Below, one piece after another: positions 52,612 through 61,224 of a DNA stretch of 64,000 nt. A program made the translations under genes and the position numbers. This DNA comes from Halomonas sp. NO4 (GTDB taxonomy: Bacteria > Pseudomonadota > Gammaproteobacteria > Pseudomonadales > Halomonadaceae). The stretch's first letter is position 1. Every line of letters starts with the position of its first letter. The notes below the pieces were generated by a model. The model had not been told where the DNA came from. It did not search any database and was given only the letters and a program-made list of their open reading frames with translations. The stretch covers positions 1,041 to 65,040 of the forward strand of contig NZ_WHMA01000014.1 in assembly GCF_010994375.1 (NCBI RefSeq). Direction: 5' to 3'.

Positions 52612-53295
52612 ATGAGTTCGCTACCGCTGCATGACTGGAACCTGGCGCCCGAGGCGGCCATTGCCCTGCAGCGCCGACTGGCGGGAAGGGTGGAGCGAGC
52701 CGATCGCCTTGAGGCGGTGCGCCACATTGCCGGGGTGGACATCGGCTTCGAGGAGCAGGGCACGATCACCCGGGCCGCCGTGGTGGTGCTGGCCTGGCCC
52801 CCGGGCGAGAAAGGCGAGTGGCAGGTCGTCGAGCAGGCGGTGCACCGCGAGCCGACGCGGATGCCCTACATCCCGGGGCTGCTGTCGTTTCGCGAGGTGC
52901 CGGCGGCGCTCGCCGCCTTCGACAAGCTCGCTGCACGGCCTCAGCTCGTGATGGTCGACGGCCAGGGCATCGCCCATCCGCGGCGCCTCGGCGTGGCCAG
53001 CCACCTGGGCCTGTGGCTCGAGCTGCCCACCATCGGCGTGGCCAAGTCGCGGCTGTGCGGCACCCACGCCGAGCCGGGCCCCCAGCGCGGCGACTGGACA
53101 CCGCTGCGGGACGGTGACGAGGTGATCGGGGCGGTACTGCGCTCGCGCACTCGGGTCAAGCCAATCTTCGTCTCGCCGGGGCATCGCCTCACGCTGGCCA
53201 CGGCGCTGGAGTGGGTTATCGCCTGCCTCGGTCCCACCAAGCTGCCGGAGCCGACGCGACTGGCGGATCGGCTGGCGTCGCGGCGGGGAGAGTAA
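52612..53295 (+). CDS. nfi: Endonuclease V (deoxyinosine 3'-endonuclease)
   Basis: 227 residues. It nicks DNA at the second phosphodiester 3' to deoxyinosine, starting repair of deaminated adenine. Catalytic acids are visible: D43 in GVDIGF, E95 in PYIPGLLSFRE and D116 in DGQGIAHPRRLG. GVAKSRLCGTH and the C-terminal PLPEPTRLADRLA-like tail complete the family. It is divergent from sbcD (78 bp). A decayed copy of the 3' half occurs at 61225-61368, with the intervening catabolic island between the two. Confidence 0.96.
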   Translation: MSSLPLHDWNLAPEAAIALQRRLAGRVERADRLEAVRHIAGVDIGFEEQGTITRAAVVVLAWPPGEKGEWQVVEQAVHREPTRMPYIPGLLSFREVPAALAAFDKLAARPQLVMVDGQGIAHPRRLGVASHLGLWLELPTIGVAKSRLCGTHAEPGPQRGDWTPLRDGDEVIGAVLRSRTRVKPIFVSPGHRLTLATALEWVIACLGPTKLPEPTRLADRLASRRGE

Positions 53296-53299
53296 CCCC

Positions 53300-53376
53300 C
53301 TACACGATATCCTGCGGCACCCGGCGGCTTGGTAGCGGAAAGGGCCGCATCGAGTCGCGCCAGTTTCTCGATATGG
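53300..53376 (-). pseudogene. Aldo/keto reductase 3'-end remnant
   Basis: Directly after nfi, the minus strand encodes a broken copy of the C-terminus of the aldo/keto reductase at 61383-62288. In one frame it reads EKLARLDAA, and after a one-base frameshift FPLPSRRVPQDIV followed by TAG; the intact gene ends KALTRLDAAFPPPSRKEPLDIV. By eye the two DNA stretches are about 70% identical over 75 bp. No start codon or upstream portion survives, so it is a non-functional fragment. Confidence 0.8.
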
Positions 53377-53463
53377 CAATATTCCCTGTCGCGGCCGGCG
53401 TAGTGCCCGGGGAAGAAGGCGCTTGGAGTACCGGCTCTTTGTTGGGTCCAGAAATGAAAACAG

Positions 53464-53490
53464 CGCAGCCCGGCCATAGGCCGGGCTGCG
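53464..53490 (-). terminator. Rho-independent terminator of the TRAP genes
   Basis: Perfect 12-bp stem (53464-53475 with 53479-53490), loop ATA, 26 bp past the dctP stop. On the minus strand it is followed by a T-rich CTGTTTTCATTTC run. Confidence 0.85.
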
Positions 53491-53515
53491 TTCATTGTGG
53501 GACTGCGTGGATGTG

Positions 53516-54562
53516 TTACTCGTCGCTGACTTCGTCGATCTCAGCCAACATGCTGTTGAGCAGGGCAATGCCCTCGTCGCCATAGCGTTCTTCGATGACC
53601 TCCCGGACCGCCGGCTGGCTAGCCGCAACGAAGGCTTCGCGGGCCTCTGGCGTGATGGCATTGACTTCCATGCCTTCCGACAGCTTGGGCAGTCCGCTTT
53701 CGGAGGCCTCAATGATGCGCGACATGGAGCGCCCGGCGTCCACGGCCACCTTGGAGGCCCAGTCGATGATCTCTTGATGCTCTGCTGAGAGGCTGGAATA
53801 GAAGTCGTCGTTGACCAGCCAGAGGTACGGCGTGATCAGGTGGTTGCTGATGGTCAAGTAATCCTGCACTTCATCGAAATTGGCGAAGGAGGTCTGCTGG
53901 ATGGGGTTCATCTGGCCATCTGCCACCCCGGTTTGCAGGGCCGTATAGACCTCGGACCAGGCCAGCGGAGTGGCCCGGGCATCCAGGGAATTGATCATGG
54001 CCTCGTGAGTGGGCAGCGTCATGGTGCGTATCCGCAGGCCTTCCATGTCGCTTGGAGACGTGATCGGGCGTTCGGAGTTCGTGAACTGGAAGAAACCGCC
54101 GCTATCCAGCAGGCCGAGGACTTTCAGCCCGTCGGTTTCGGCCTCCAGGTCGGCTGCCAATTCCTTGCCGAAATCGCTGGATAGGTCGATGACCTCGGTT
54201 GCCACGCCGATATTGGGGAAGGCGAAAGGAATATCGAAAATGCCGATGCGCGGATAGTGCTCAGCCATGCCGCCAGCCGACGAGATCGTGGACTCCACGA
54301 TGCCCTGGCTGACCTGGTTGATGACATTGGCATCTTCGCCCAGTTGGCCAGCGGGGTAGACCTCGACCTCGATTTCCCCGTTGCTGGCCGTTTCCACCAG
54401 CTGCTTGAACACTGCAGTCATCGCGCCGGAATTGCTGGCTGTGGACTCCGGCGGGTTGAGGTGGGCGATGCGCATGGTGGTGGCGCCGTGGGCAGAGAGG
54501 CTGCCGACCAGAGCCAGTGAGAGCGTAGCCGTGGTGAGGGTCTTGCGTGTAAAGAGGGTCAT
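53516..54562 (-). CDS. dctP: TRAP transporter solute-binding protein (DctP family)
   Basis: 348 residues. A signal peptide (1-26, SAHGATT) precedes the DctP fold. Typical features: FDIPFAFPN, the ligand carboxylate-binding arginine in EGLRIRTM, and the central PLAWSEVYTALQTGVADGQMNP. It is the last gene of dctQ-dctM-dctP, read from 56408 downward. Ligands of this family are mostly organic acids; in this island the metabolic genes suggest a carbamoylated or amino-acid-like compound. Start behind AAGGAG. Confidence 0.92.
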   Translation of the reverse strand: MTLFTRKTLTTATLSLALVGSLSAHGATTMRIAHLNPPESTASNSGAMTAVFKQLVETASNGEIEVEVYPAGQLGEDANVINQVSQGIVESTISSAGGMAEHYPRIGIFDIPFAFPNIGVATEVIDLSSDFGKELAADLEAETDGLKVLGLLDSGGFFQFTNSERPITSPSDMEGLRIRTMTLPTHEAMINSLDARATPLAWSEVYTALQTGVADGQMNPIQQTSFANFDEVQDYLTISNHLITPYLWLVNDDFYSSLSAEHQEIIDWASKVAVDAGRSMSRIIEASESGLPKLSEGMEVNAITPEAREAFVAASQPAVREVIEERYGDEGIALLNSMLAEIDEVSDE

Positions 54563-54596
54563 AGTTGACTCCTTGGGGTGGTGAAACCTGCTGGGG

Positions 54597-55883
54597 CTAG
54601 CCAGCCAGCCCCAGCAGGCGGGGAATGAACAGGGTGATCGGCTGCCAGTAGGCGGCAGCGATCAGCACCAGCAGCTGGACCACGATGAAGGGCCACAGCG
54701 AACGGGTGATCGACTCGATACGCTCGCCGGTCACCGAGGCCAGCACGAACAGGCAGGCTCCGACCGGCGGCGTCATCAACGAGATGGTTAGCGAGAGAAT
54801 GATGATCATGCCGGCATGTACCGGCTCCAGGCCGATGGCCAGGGTCAGCGGGGCCAGGACCGGTGCCAGGATGATCAGCGCGGCATTGATGTCCATGAAC
54901 AGGCCGATGAACAGCAGCAGGGCCACGATCATGGCCACCACGACGGCCGGGTTTTCGGAAACCGACAGGAAGCCGTTGGCGATGAGCTGGGGGATCTGGT
55001 TGAAGGTCATCCACCAGCCCAGGATCGAGGCCGAGGCGATGATCAGGAAGATCACGCCGGTGATCAGGGCGGTACGAGCCAGCATCTCGTAGAGGTCGCG
55101 CAGACGGATGTTGCGATAGAGCGCGCAGCCCACGAAGAGCGCGTAGAACACCGCCAGCGCTGCGGCCTCGGTGGGCGTGGTAATGCCGGTCAGGATTGCC
55201 GTGAGGATGAAGACCGGCAGAATCAGGGCGAGCAGACTGTGGCGGAACTCCTTGAGAATACGGGCCAGGCTTGGCCCCCGGTCGTCCTTGGGCAGGTTCA
55301 GGCGGCGGGCGGTGGCCGCAATCAGGCACATGCAGACGAGACAGAGCAGCAGGCCGGGGATAATGCCGGCGGCGAACAGCCCGGCAATGGAGACGCCCAT
55401 CAGCGATCCGTAGATGATGGCCAGCGTGGAGGGGGGAATGATCGGCCCGATGATCGAGCCGGCGGCAGTGACAGCACAGGCGTAGGAGCCTGAATACCCG
55501 GCCTTCTTCATTGCCGGAACCAGCGTGTTGCCGAAAGCGGCAGCGTCAGCGGTGGCCGAGCCGGTCAGGCCGGCGAACATCACCGAGGCCAACATGTTGG
55601 AGTGCGCCATGCCGCCGCGCAGCCATCCGACCAGCGCCTGGGCAAAATTCACCAGGTTCAGGGTCAGGCCGGAGCGGTTCATAATCTCGCCGGCCAGGAT
55701 GAAGAACGGCATGGCCAGGAAGGGAAACATGTTGAGGCCGGAGAAGAAGCGGTCCGGCACCATGGCCAGGAAATGCCCGCCGCCCATGTCCAGGATGCCG
55801 ATCATGCCGGCGATGCCCAGCACGATACCCACTGGCATGCCGAGAAACAGCAGGACGAAGAAAGCCGTCGCTACGATAATCAT
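54597..55883 (-). CDS. dctM: TRAP transporter large permease subunit
   Basis: 428 residues with about twelve TM helices. Features of DctM: GMPVGIVLGIAG at the N-terminus, FFILAGEIMNRSG (about 60-72), the central MFAGLTGSATADAAAFGNTLVPAM, and the ILTGITTPTEAAALAVFYALFVG motif. It forms the sodium-coupled channel with DctQ. The start is 12 bp after the dctQ stop; the dctP start follows 34 bp after its own stop. Confidence 0.94.
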   Translation of the reverse strand: MIIVATAFFVLLFLGMPVGIVLGIAGMIGILDMGGGHFLAMVPDRFFSGLNMFPFLAMPFFILAGEIMNRSGLTLNLVNFAQALVGWLRGGMAHSNMLASVMFAGLTGSATADAAAFGNTLVPAMKKAGYSGSYACAVTAAGSIIGPIIPPSTLAIIYGSLMGVSIAGLFAAGIIPGLLLCLVCMCLIAATARRLNLPKDDRGPSLARILKEFRHSLLALILPVFILTAILTGITTPTEAAALAVFYALFVGCALYRNIRLRDLYEMLARTALITGVIFLIIASASILGWWMTFNQIPQLIANGFLSVSENPAVVVAMIVALLLFIGLFMDINAALIILAPVLAPLTLAIGLEPVHAGMIIILSLTISLMTPPVGACLFVLASVTGERIESITRSLWPFIVVQLLVLIAAAYWQPITLFIPRLLGLAG

Positions 55884-55895
55884 GATGGTGTCCTG

Positions 55896-56408
55896 TCAGG
55901 CGCGTTCGAGAGCGGGTCGGGCGGCGGTAGCCAGCAGGTCGCGGATCGCGGCCAGCGTCAGCTGCAGGCACGCCATGCCCGAGGCAATGGGGATGATCAG
56001 GTAGGGGTAGCCCCGGGGAATGCCGAAGATCATGGTTGACTGGCTGAAGCCCCGTTCGGTGTAGGCGAGTCCGTAATAGAACATCACCGCGAAGAAGGTG
56101 ATACCCGCCAGATCAAAGCCCAGGGAGAGCGCCTTCTGTGCGGCCAGGGGCAGTCGTGAAAAAATCACCAGCATACCGACGTGCTGTCGACGGCATATGC
56201 CGATGGACACGGCAAGAAGTGCGACCCAGATCATTAGGTAGCGGGCCAGTTCTTCGGTAAAGGTCAGGTTCCAGGGCAGCGCATAGCGAGACAGGATGCC
56301 GAGCCAGACCGTCAACACCAGCAGTGACAGCAGGAAAACGCACAGCCGCTCCACCCAGGTGTTCAAGGTCTCGCTGGAATGGCTGATGGTGTGTCGTAAG
56401 CGTGACAT
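55896..56408 (-). CDS. dctQ: TRAP transporter small permease subunit
   Basis: 170 residues, four TM helices (about 22-42, 55-75, 95-115, 135-155). The conserved helix 2/loop motif FTEELARYLMIWVALLAVSIG is present. It completes the TRAP permease with DctM. First gene of the dctQMP operon; ATG behind CGGAG. The promoter lies in the AT-rich region 56409-56599. Confidence 0.93.
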   Translation of the reverse strand: MSRLRHTISHSSETLNTWVERLCVFLLSLLVLTVWLGILSRYALPWNLTFTEELARYLMIWVALLAVSIGICRRQHVGMLVIFSRLPLAAQKALSLGFDLAGITFFAVMFYYGLAYTERGFSQSTMIFGIPRGYPYLIIPIASGMACLQLTLAAIRDLLATAARPALERA

Positions 56409-56767
56409 GTTAGTGCTCCGTTAGGCGTGCTCTCGCAGCATTATTCAATAGGCATGCCAAGGCAGATAAATTCCTTTAATATCAATTATATGTGTCTATA
56501 TAATTTCGAAAATCCCCTGGCGAATTCGGCGATAATGACCAATAATGGTGCATGACTGCACCAGTGTTAATACTTCAGATTATTGCGAAGTTTTTCTGGA
56601 AAAAAGAGGGCATCATCTCGGAATGGGTTTCCGATATGATGCCCTCAATATGTTGAGTTAGTGATGGTAAAAATCAGGGGGGTTTTGGGGAGTATCAAGA
56701 TGGGAAAGATCGCTATTTGTCGTGCGATTATTTCGGGGCTTGTCGCCTTTGTTCGTGCTGGTGATTA
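56409..56767. promoter_or_regulatory. Control region between rpiR-type gene and dctQ
   Basis: 359 bp without a gene; notably AT-rich at 56450-56600. It contains a perfect 7-4-7 inverted repeat, TGGTGCA (56546-56552) with TGCACCA (56557-56563), 138 bp before the dctQ start, likely an operator. The strong rpiR terminator occupies 56600-56646. A small open frame at 56661-56855 overlaps the regulator gene and has no support. Confidence 0.55.
56600..56646 (-). terminator. Rho-independent terminator of the RpiR-type gene
   Basis: Perfect 11-bp stem (56606-56616 with 56636-56646), extended past one mismatch by a second six-bp stem, and followed on the minus strand by six T. It separates the regulator gene from dctQMP. 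Confidence 0.9.
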
Positions 56768-57655
56768 TCAGGGATATGCGTTCAGTTCTTCCAGCTCATC
56801 ATGCAAGGCTTCAATGCGCTTCAGGCGTGACTGGCTCTGCGGTACATCATATTGATATAGCGTGGTGCATAGCAGGTTGATAACGCTCATGGTGGCGGAA
56901 TAGCTATCGAAGAGTGACTGTGAGCGTACCTGGCAGGTGAACGTCCAAGTGCCTGTCAGTCCCGGGTCGACCGCCGATGGGTCGGTGATCAGCAAGCTGC
57001 GAGCGCCCTGCTCGCGGGCAACATCGAGGATGCGCGACACCAGGCTCACGCGACGACGCAGGCCCACAAGAATCACCACGTCATCGGTGGTGATGTCGAC
57101 CAGGTCCTCGCCGAGGGTCTGGCCGCTCTTCGGCAGCAGGACAACGTCGGGGCGAAGGAGCTGTAGCTGGCGGTGCAGGTAGCTGGCCAGCATGTGGCTG
57201 TTGCGAAAGCCGGCCACGTGGACCCGCTGCGCCGTGGCCAGGGCGGTCACGCAAGCTCTGAGCCGGTCGGGGCGCAAGGCTTCCAGGGTGTGTGTGAGGT
57301 TCTGGGTTTCCTGGGCGACGTGATCGGCGATGAGCTGGCTCGGCTGCGGCGGCTGGACAGACTGCCGACTGGGTGCGGCGCCGGAGGAGAGATAGACCGG
57401 CGAGCCCCAGCGTTTGGCGTCACGCGCTTGTTGACGGGCGGCGTTGAAATCCTTGTAGCCCAGGCGCTGAAAGAAGCGGGAGGCCGCGGCTTTCGAGGTG
57501 CCAGCGGCCTCGGCCAATTCACCCGCGCTGTAGGTGGCGATATCGCCGGGAAAACTGAGCAGCAGGTCGCCCAGCCGCTTCTCCGCCGGGGGCAGCTCGC
57601 TGTAGTGAGCCTGGATCCGCGCTTCCAGGCTGGGGGTGTCGTCTGCTGTCGTCAT
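56768..57655 (-). CDS. RpiR/MurR-family transcriptional regulator
   Basis: 295 residues. N-terminal HTH_6 domain (about 8-85; LPPAEKRLGDLLLSFPGDIATYSAGELAEAAGTSKAAASRFFQRLGY) and SIS sugar-isomerase-like domain (about 130-265; RVHVAGFRNSHMLASYLHRQL, VLVGLRRRVSL). RpiR members sense phosphosugars or other metabolites. The gene is divergent from dpaL (149 bp between starts) and upstream of dctQMP, so it probably controls the whole island. A 16-bp palindrome sits between it and dpaL. Confidence 0.92.
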   Translation of the reverse strand: MTTADDTPSLEARIQAHYSELPPAEKRLGDLLLSFPGDIATYSAGELAEAAGTSKAAASRFFQRLGYKDFNAARQQARDAKRWGSPVYLSSGAAPSRQSVQPPQPSQLIADHVAQETQNLTHTLEALRPDRLRACVTALATAQRVHVAGFRNSHMLASYLHRQLQLLRPDVVLLPKSGQTLGEDLVDITTDDVVILVGLRRRVSLVSRILDVAREQGARSLLITDPSAVDPGLTGTWTFTCQVRSQSLFDSYSATMSVINLLCTTLYQYDVPQSQSRLKRIEALHDELEELNAYP

Positions 57656-57684
57656 GTCGGCATTGTGCCACGGTCACGCTGAAC

Positions 57685-57700
57685 TGAAAATATATTTTCA
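57685..57700. promoter_or_regulatory. Perfect palindrome, likely RpiR-type operator
   Basis: TGAAAATATATTTTCA is a perfect 16-bp palindrome in the divergent promoter region. A half-site ATGAAAAT follows at 57713-57720, and TTGACA (57705-57710) could be the -35 box of dpaL. No other such palindrome was seen; a partial version (TTTCGAAAAT) lies near dctQ, about 56505. Confidence 0.65.
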
Positions 57701-57804
57701 TGTGTTGACAATATGAAAATCAAGTTTCAGATTGAAAGGCATCCCGGGTAGCTGGCCAGAGGAATCTGGCCGTACCCTCGACTCGCATCGACCCTAGGAT
57801 TGCC

Positions 57805-59028
57805 ATGCCTCCGCTGATAACCCACGACGCCCTGCGTCATGTCGTCAACCCGCGGGCTCGCCGCACGACCCCGATCGGGGAACGCCAACGTGCCGTACTC
57901 TCCCAAGATGCCATGTGCGACGCCCGTGACGAGATTCGCACCTGGCCAGGCTACGCGCCCACGCCGCTGCTCAGCCTCGATGGCCTTGCCAAGGCCGCGG
58001 GTGTCGCCACGGTGGCCTACAAGGACGAGGCGCAGCGCTTCACGCTGAACAGCTTCAAGGCCCTGGGCGGTGCCTATGCCGTGCTGCGTTTGCTCAAGGC
58101 CCAGTTGCCGGATGGCGTGACCTCGGCGGATCTGATCGCCGGTCGCTACCGCGACGCGGTCGCATCGATGACCGTCTGCTGCGCCACCGATGGCAACCAT
58201 GGCCGTTCGGTAGCGTGGGGGGCGCAGCAGTTCGGGGCCCGTTGTGTAATCTATCTGCATGCCACGGTCTCGTCCGGTCGTGAGGCGGCAATTGCCCGTT
58301 TTGGCGCAGAAGTGCGTCGCGTGCCGGGCAACTATGACGATTCCGTGCGACAGGCGGCTCGCGATGCCGAGGCCAACGGCTGGTTCGTGGTATCCGATAC
58401 CTCCTATCCCGGCTATATGTCGGTGCCGCGGGACGTCATGCAGGGCTATACGGTAATGATCGACGAGGCGGTCCAGCAACTGCCCGCGCCGCCGACCCAC
58501 TGTTTCATTCAGGGCGGTGTCGGCGGACTGGCGGCGGCGACCCTGGCACAGCTATGGGAGGCCTATGGGGTTGATCGGCCACGGGTGGTCGTCGTGGAGC
58601 CTGAACGAGCGGCCTGTCTCTTCGAGAGCGCCTGCACCGGTCGCCCCACGGCGGTCGCAGGCGAGCTGGATACCCTGATGGCTGGCCTGGCCTGTGGCGA
58701 GGTGTCCCTGCTGGCGTGGGAAGTACTGGATGAGGGCGTCGATGATTACCTCACCGTGAGCGATGAGGCGGCTGTAGAGGCCATGCGACTGTTGGCTGAC
58801 GGGGTGGCCGGCGATGCGCCGGTCGTGGCCGGCGAGAGCGCGGTGGCCGGGCTGGCCGCGCTGCTGATCGCGCGCCAGGCCCCGGCCCTGAGCGCTGCCC
58901 TGGAATTGGGCGCCGACAGCCGCGTGTTGCTCATCGGCAGCGAAGGCGCGACCGACGAAGCGGTTTACCGTGACCTGGTGGGCCGCTCCTCGGCCGAGGT
59001 GGCAGGGGAGGCGCTCGATCATGCCTGA
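57805..59028 (+). CDS. dpaL: Diaminopropionate ammonia-lyase
   Basis: 407 residues. PLP enzyme (fold type II) that splits 2,3-diaminopropionate into pyruvate and two ammonia; the E. coli and Salmonella enzymes accept both D- and L-isomers. Seen: NSFKALGGAYAV with PLP-binding Lys85, TDGNHGRSVAWGAQ, GGVGGLAAA (phosphate loop), and the C-terminal GSEGATD. ATG 57805 follows a weak AGGAT site. The stop overlaps the next gene by eight bp. E. coli has the same lyase plus M20 pair (ygeX-ygeY), supporting a conserved pathway. Confidence 0.93.
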   Translation: MPPLITHDALRHVVNPRARRTTPIGERQRAVLSQDAMCDARDEIRTWPGYAPTPLLSLDGLAKAAGVATVAYKDEAQRFTLNSFKALGGAYAVLRLLKAQLPDGVTSADLIAGRYRDAVASMTVCCATDGNHGRSVAWGAQQFGARCVIYLHATVSSGREAAIARFGAEVRRVPGNYDDSVRQAARDAEANGWFVVSDTSYPGYMSVPRDVMQGYTVMIDEAVQQLPAPPTHCFIQGGVGGLAAATLAQLWEAYGVDRPRVVVVEPERAACLFESACTGRPTAVAGELDTLMAGLACGEVSLLAWEVLDEGVDDYLTVSDEAAVEAMRLLADGVAGDAPVVAGESAVAGLAALLIARQAPALSAALELGADSRVLLIGSEGATDEAVYRDLVGRSSAEVAGEALDHA

Positions 59029-60250
59029 CACTCTGCGAATCGATGGCCAGCGACTGCTGGCGCGCCTGAAGCGCCTGGGCGAAATCGGTGCTCTGCCGGG
59101 TGGGGGTGTCTGCCGCCTGGCGCTGACGGAAGAGGATCGCCTGGGGCGCGAGTGCGTGGTGGGCTGGATGCGTGAACTGGGCCTGAGCGTGAGCACGGAT
59201 GCCATGGGCAATGTCTTCGGCATGCGTCCCGGGCGAGAGACTGGCGCACCGGTGATGACGGGCTCGCACATCGATACGGTGCGCACCGGCGGTCTGTACG
59301 ACGGCACGCTGGGCGTGTTGGCCGGACTGGAGGTCGTGGCCACGCTCAATGATGCCGGGATCACCACGCGGCGGCCGCTGTGCGTGGCGTTCTTCACCAA
59401 TGAGGAGGGCGCTCGCTTTGCTCCCGACATGATGGGAAGCCTGGTCTATGTGGGCGGCATGCCGCTGGAGGAGGCGTTGGCGACCGAGGGCATCGATGGC
59501 CAGCGTGTCGGGGACTGCCTGGCGGCCATCGGCGCCCAGGGCGATCAAGCCGTCGGCCAGCCTGTTGTGCATGCGTTCGTCGAGTTGCATGTGGAGCAGG
59601 GGCCGGTGCTGGAAGAGTCGGCTGTGACCATCGGGGCCGTGGAAAAGGTCCAGGGGATCTCCTGGACGGAACTCACGTTCACCGGCACGTCCAATCACGC
59701 CGGCACTACTCCCATGCGGCTGCGTCATGATGCCGGCTACGCTGCCTCAGCAACCGCCACCTTCGTGCGGGAGTTGGTCACGCGCATCGGTGGCGACCAG
59801 GTGGGGACGGTCGGCTCACTGGAGGTTCAGCCCAACCTGGTCAATGTGGTCGCCAATCAGGCCCGCTTGACGGTCGATCTGCGCAATACCGATAACGACC
59901 GGCTGACACGGGCCGAGACGGAGCTTGCCGCTTTCGTCGAGCAGCTCGCCGAGCGGGAGGGGGTTGAGGTGGCCCAGCGGACCCTGGCTCGCTTCGACCC
60001 CGTGCCCTTCGATCCAGGCATGGTCGACCGCGTGGAGGCTAGCGCAAAGGCGCTTGGCCATTCCGTGAGTCGCATGCCCAGCGGAGCCGGCCACGATGCC
60101 CAGATGCTGGCCCGCGTTTGTCCGACCAGCATGATCTTCGTGCCGAGCGTGGGCGGGGTCAGCCACAACATCCATGAATACACGGCGCCCGAAGAGCTGA
60201 CGGCCGGTGCCAACGTGCTGTTGCAGGTCATGCTGGATCTGAGCGACTGA
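59021..60250 (+). CDS. M20-family hydrolase, L-carbamoylase type
   Basis: 409 residues, ATG 59021 behind GGGGAGG, overlapping dpaL. Family: hydantoinase/carbamoylase M20 (N-carbamoyl-L-amino acid hydrolase, allantoate amidohydrolase, beta-ureidopropionase). Metal ligands: H83 (TGSHIDT), D94 (GLYDGTLGV), E128/E129 (NEEGARF), HVEQGPVLEE and the C-terminal VSHNIHEYT. The dimerisation domain contains NHAGTTPMRLRHDA, a family mark. It probably frees the amine from a carbamoylated (ureido) or allantoate-like substrate. Coupling to dpaL suggests that it makes diaminopropionate; this is inference. Confidence 0.9.
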   Translation: MPDTLRIDGQRLLARLKRLGEIGALPGGGVCRLALTEEDRLGRECVVGWMRELGLSVSTDAMGNVFGMRPGRETGAPVMTGSHIDTVRTGGLYDGTLGVLAGLEVVATLNDAGITTRRPLCVAFFTNEEGARFAPDMMGSLVYVGGMPLEEALATEGIDGQRVGDCLAAIGAQGDQAVGQPVVHAFVELHVEQGPVLEESAVTIGAVEKVQGISWTELTFTGTSNHAGTTPMRLRHDAGYAASATATFVRELVTRIGGDQVGTVGSLEVQPNLVNVVANQARLTVDLRNTDNDRLTRAETELAAFVEQLAEREGVEVAQRTLARFDPVPFDPGMVDRVEASAKALGHSVSRMPSGAGHDAQMLARVCPTSMIFVPSVGGVSHNIHEYTAPEELTAGANVLLQVMLDLSD

Positions 60251-60265
60251 GACAAGGACAACCCA

Positions 60266-61183
60266 ATGAGTCGACTGTTGAGAATCGGGGCCGCCCAGCT
60301 GGGCCCCATCGCTCGTGAGGAAACGCGAGCACAAGCCGTGGCGCGCATGATCGAGCTAATGCACCGGGCCCACTCACAAGGCGTGGAGCTGGTGGTTTTC
60401 CCGGAGCTGGCATTGACCACTTTCTTCCCGCGCTGGTTCTTCGAGGATCAGGCCGAACTGGAAGCTTTCTTCGAGCGCGAGATGCCTGGGCCCGAGACGC
60501 AGCCTCTGTTCGATACCGCTCGTGAGCTGGGCATTGGCTTCTATCTCGGCTATGCCGAGCTGGCCTGGGAAGAGGGACGAACCCGGCACTTCAATACTTC
60601 AATCCTGGTGGACCGTTCGGGGGCGATCGTCGGCAAGTACCGCAAGATGCACTTGCCGGGGCATAGGGAGCCTGAGTCCTGGCGGCCATTTCAGCATCTG
60701 GAGAAGCGCTACTTCGAGCCCGGCAACCAGGGATTTGGAACCTGGGACGCTTTTGGCGGCACCATGGGCATGGCGCTGTGCAATGATCGTCGCTGGCCGG
60801 AAACCTACCGGATGCTGGCCCTCCAGGGGGTCGAGCTGATGATGCTCGGCTACAACACGCCGATTCATTATCCCCCGGTACCCGCACACGACCACCTGCA
60901 GGGCTTTCACAATCACCTCTGCATGCAGGCCGGCGCCTATCAGAACGGTATGTGGGTGGTGGGGGTGGCCAAGGCCGGCAGGGAGGAGGGGTGCGACCTG
61001 CTTGGGCAGAGCTGCATCATCGCGCCGACCGGCGAGATCGTCGCCATGGCGAGCACCCTGGAAGATGAGCTGATCACCTACCAGTGCGATCTGGATCGAA
61101 CGCGCGAGATCCGAGAGCATATCTTCAATTTTACGTTGCATCGGCGGCCCGAAACCTACCAGCTCATCACGCAACCGGGATAA
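60266..61183 (+). CDS. N-carbamoyl-D-amino acid hydrolase (nitrilase family)
   Basis: 305 residues, ATG 60266 behind AAGGAC, 15 bp after the M20 gene. The length and active site match Agrobacterium D-carbamoylase: E47 in FPELALTTFFPRW, K127 in KYRKMHLPGH and C172 in CNDRRWPE, in the same numbering as that enzyme; H129 and H144 are present too. It hydrolyses N-carbamoyl-D-amino acids to D-amino acid, CO2 and ammonia in the cytoplasm. The alternative is another branch of the nitrilase superfamily. Together with the M20 enzyme, both enantiomers could be handled. Confidence 0.9.
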   Translation: MSRLLRIGAAQLGPIAREETRAQAVARMIELMHRAHSQGVELVVFPELALTTFFPRWFFEDQAELEAFFEREMPGPETQPLFDTARELGIGFYLGYAELAWEEGRTRHFNTSILVDRSGAIVGKYRKMHLPGHREPESWRPFQHLEKRYFEPGNQGFGTWDAFGGTMGMALCNDRRWPETYRMLALQGVELMMLGYNTPIHYPPVPAHDHLQGFHNHLCMQAGAYQNGMWVVGVAKAGREEGCDLLGQSCIIAPTGEIVAMASTLEDELITYQCDLDRTREIREHIFNFTLHRRPETYQLITQPG

Positions 61184-61224
61184 ATCGCTGCCAACGCGGA
61201 AGGATCACAATACGGACCAAGGCG

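Noticed and set aside
52941..53495. 184-residue minus-strand frame over the end of nfi and the AKR tail
   Set aside because: It joins an AKR remnant, a frameshift and antisense nfi; better explained as a decayed gene end.
56661..56855. 64-residue plus-strand frame near the RpiR-type gene
   Set aside because: It overlaps the regulator's end and lies behind its terminator; no homology or ribosome site.
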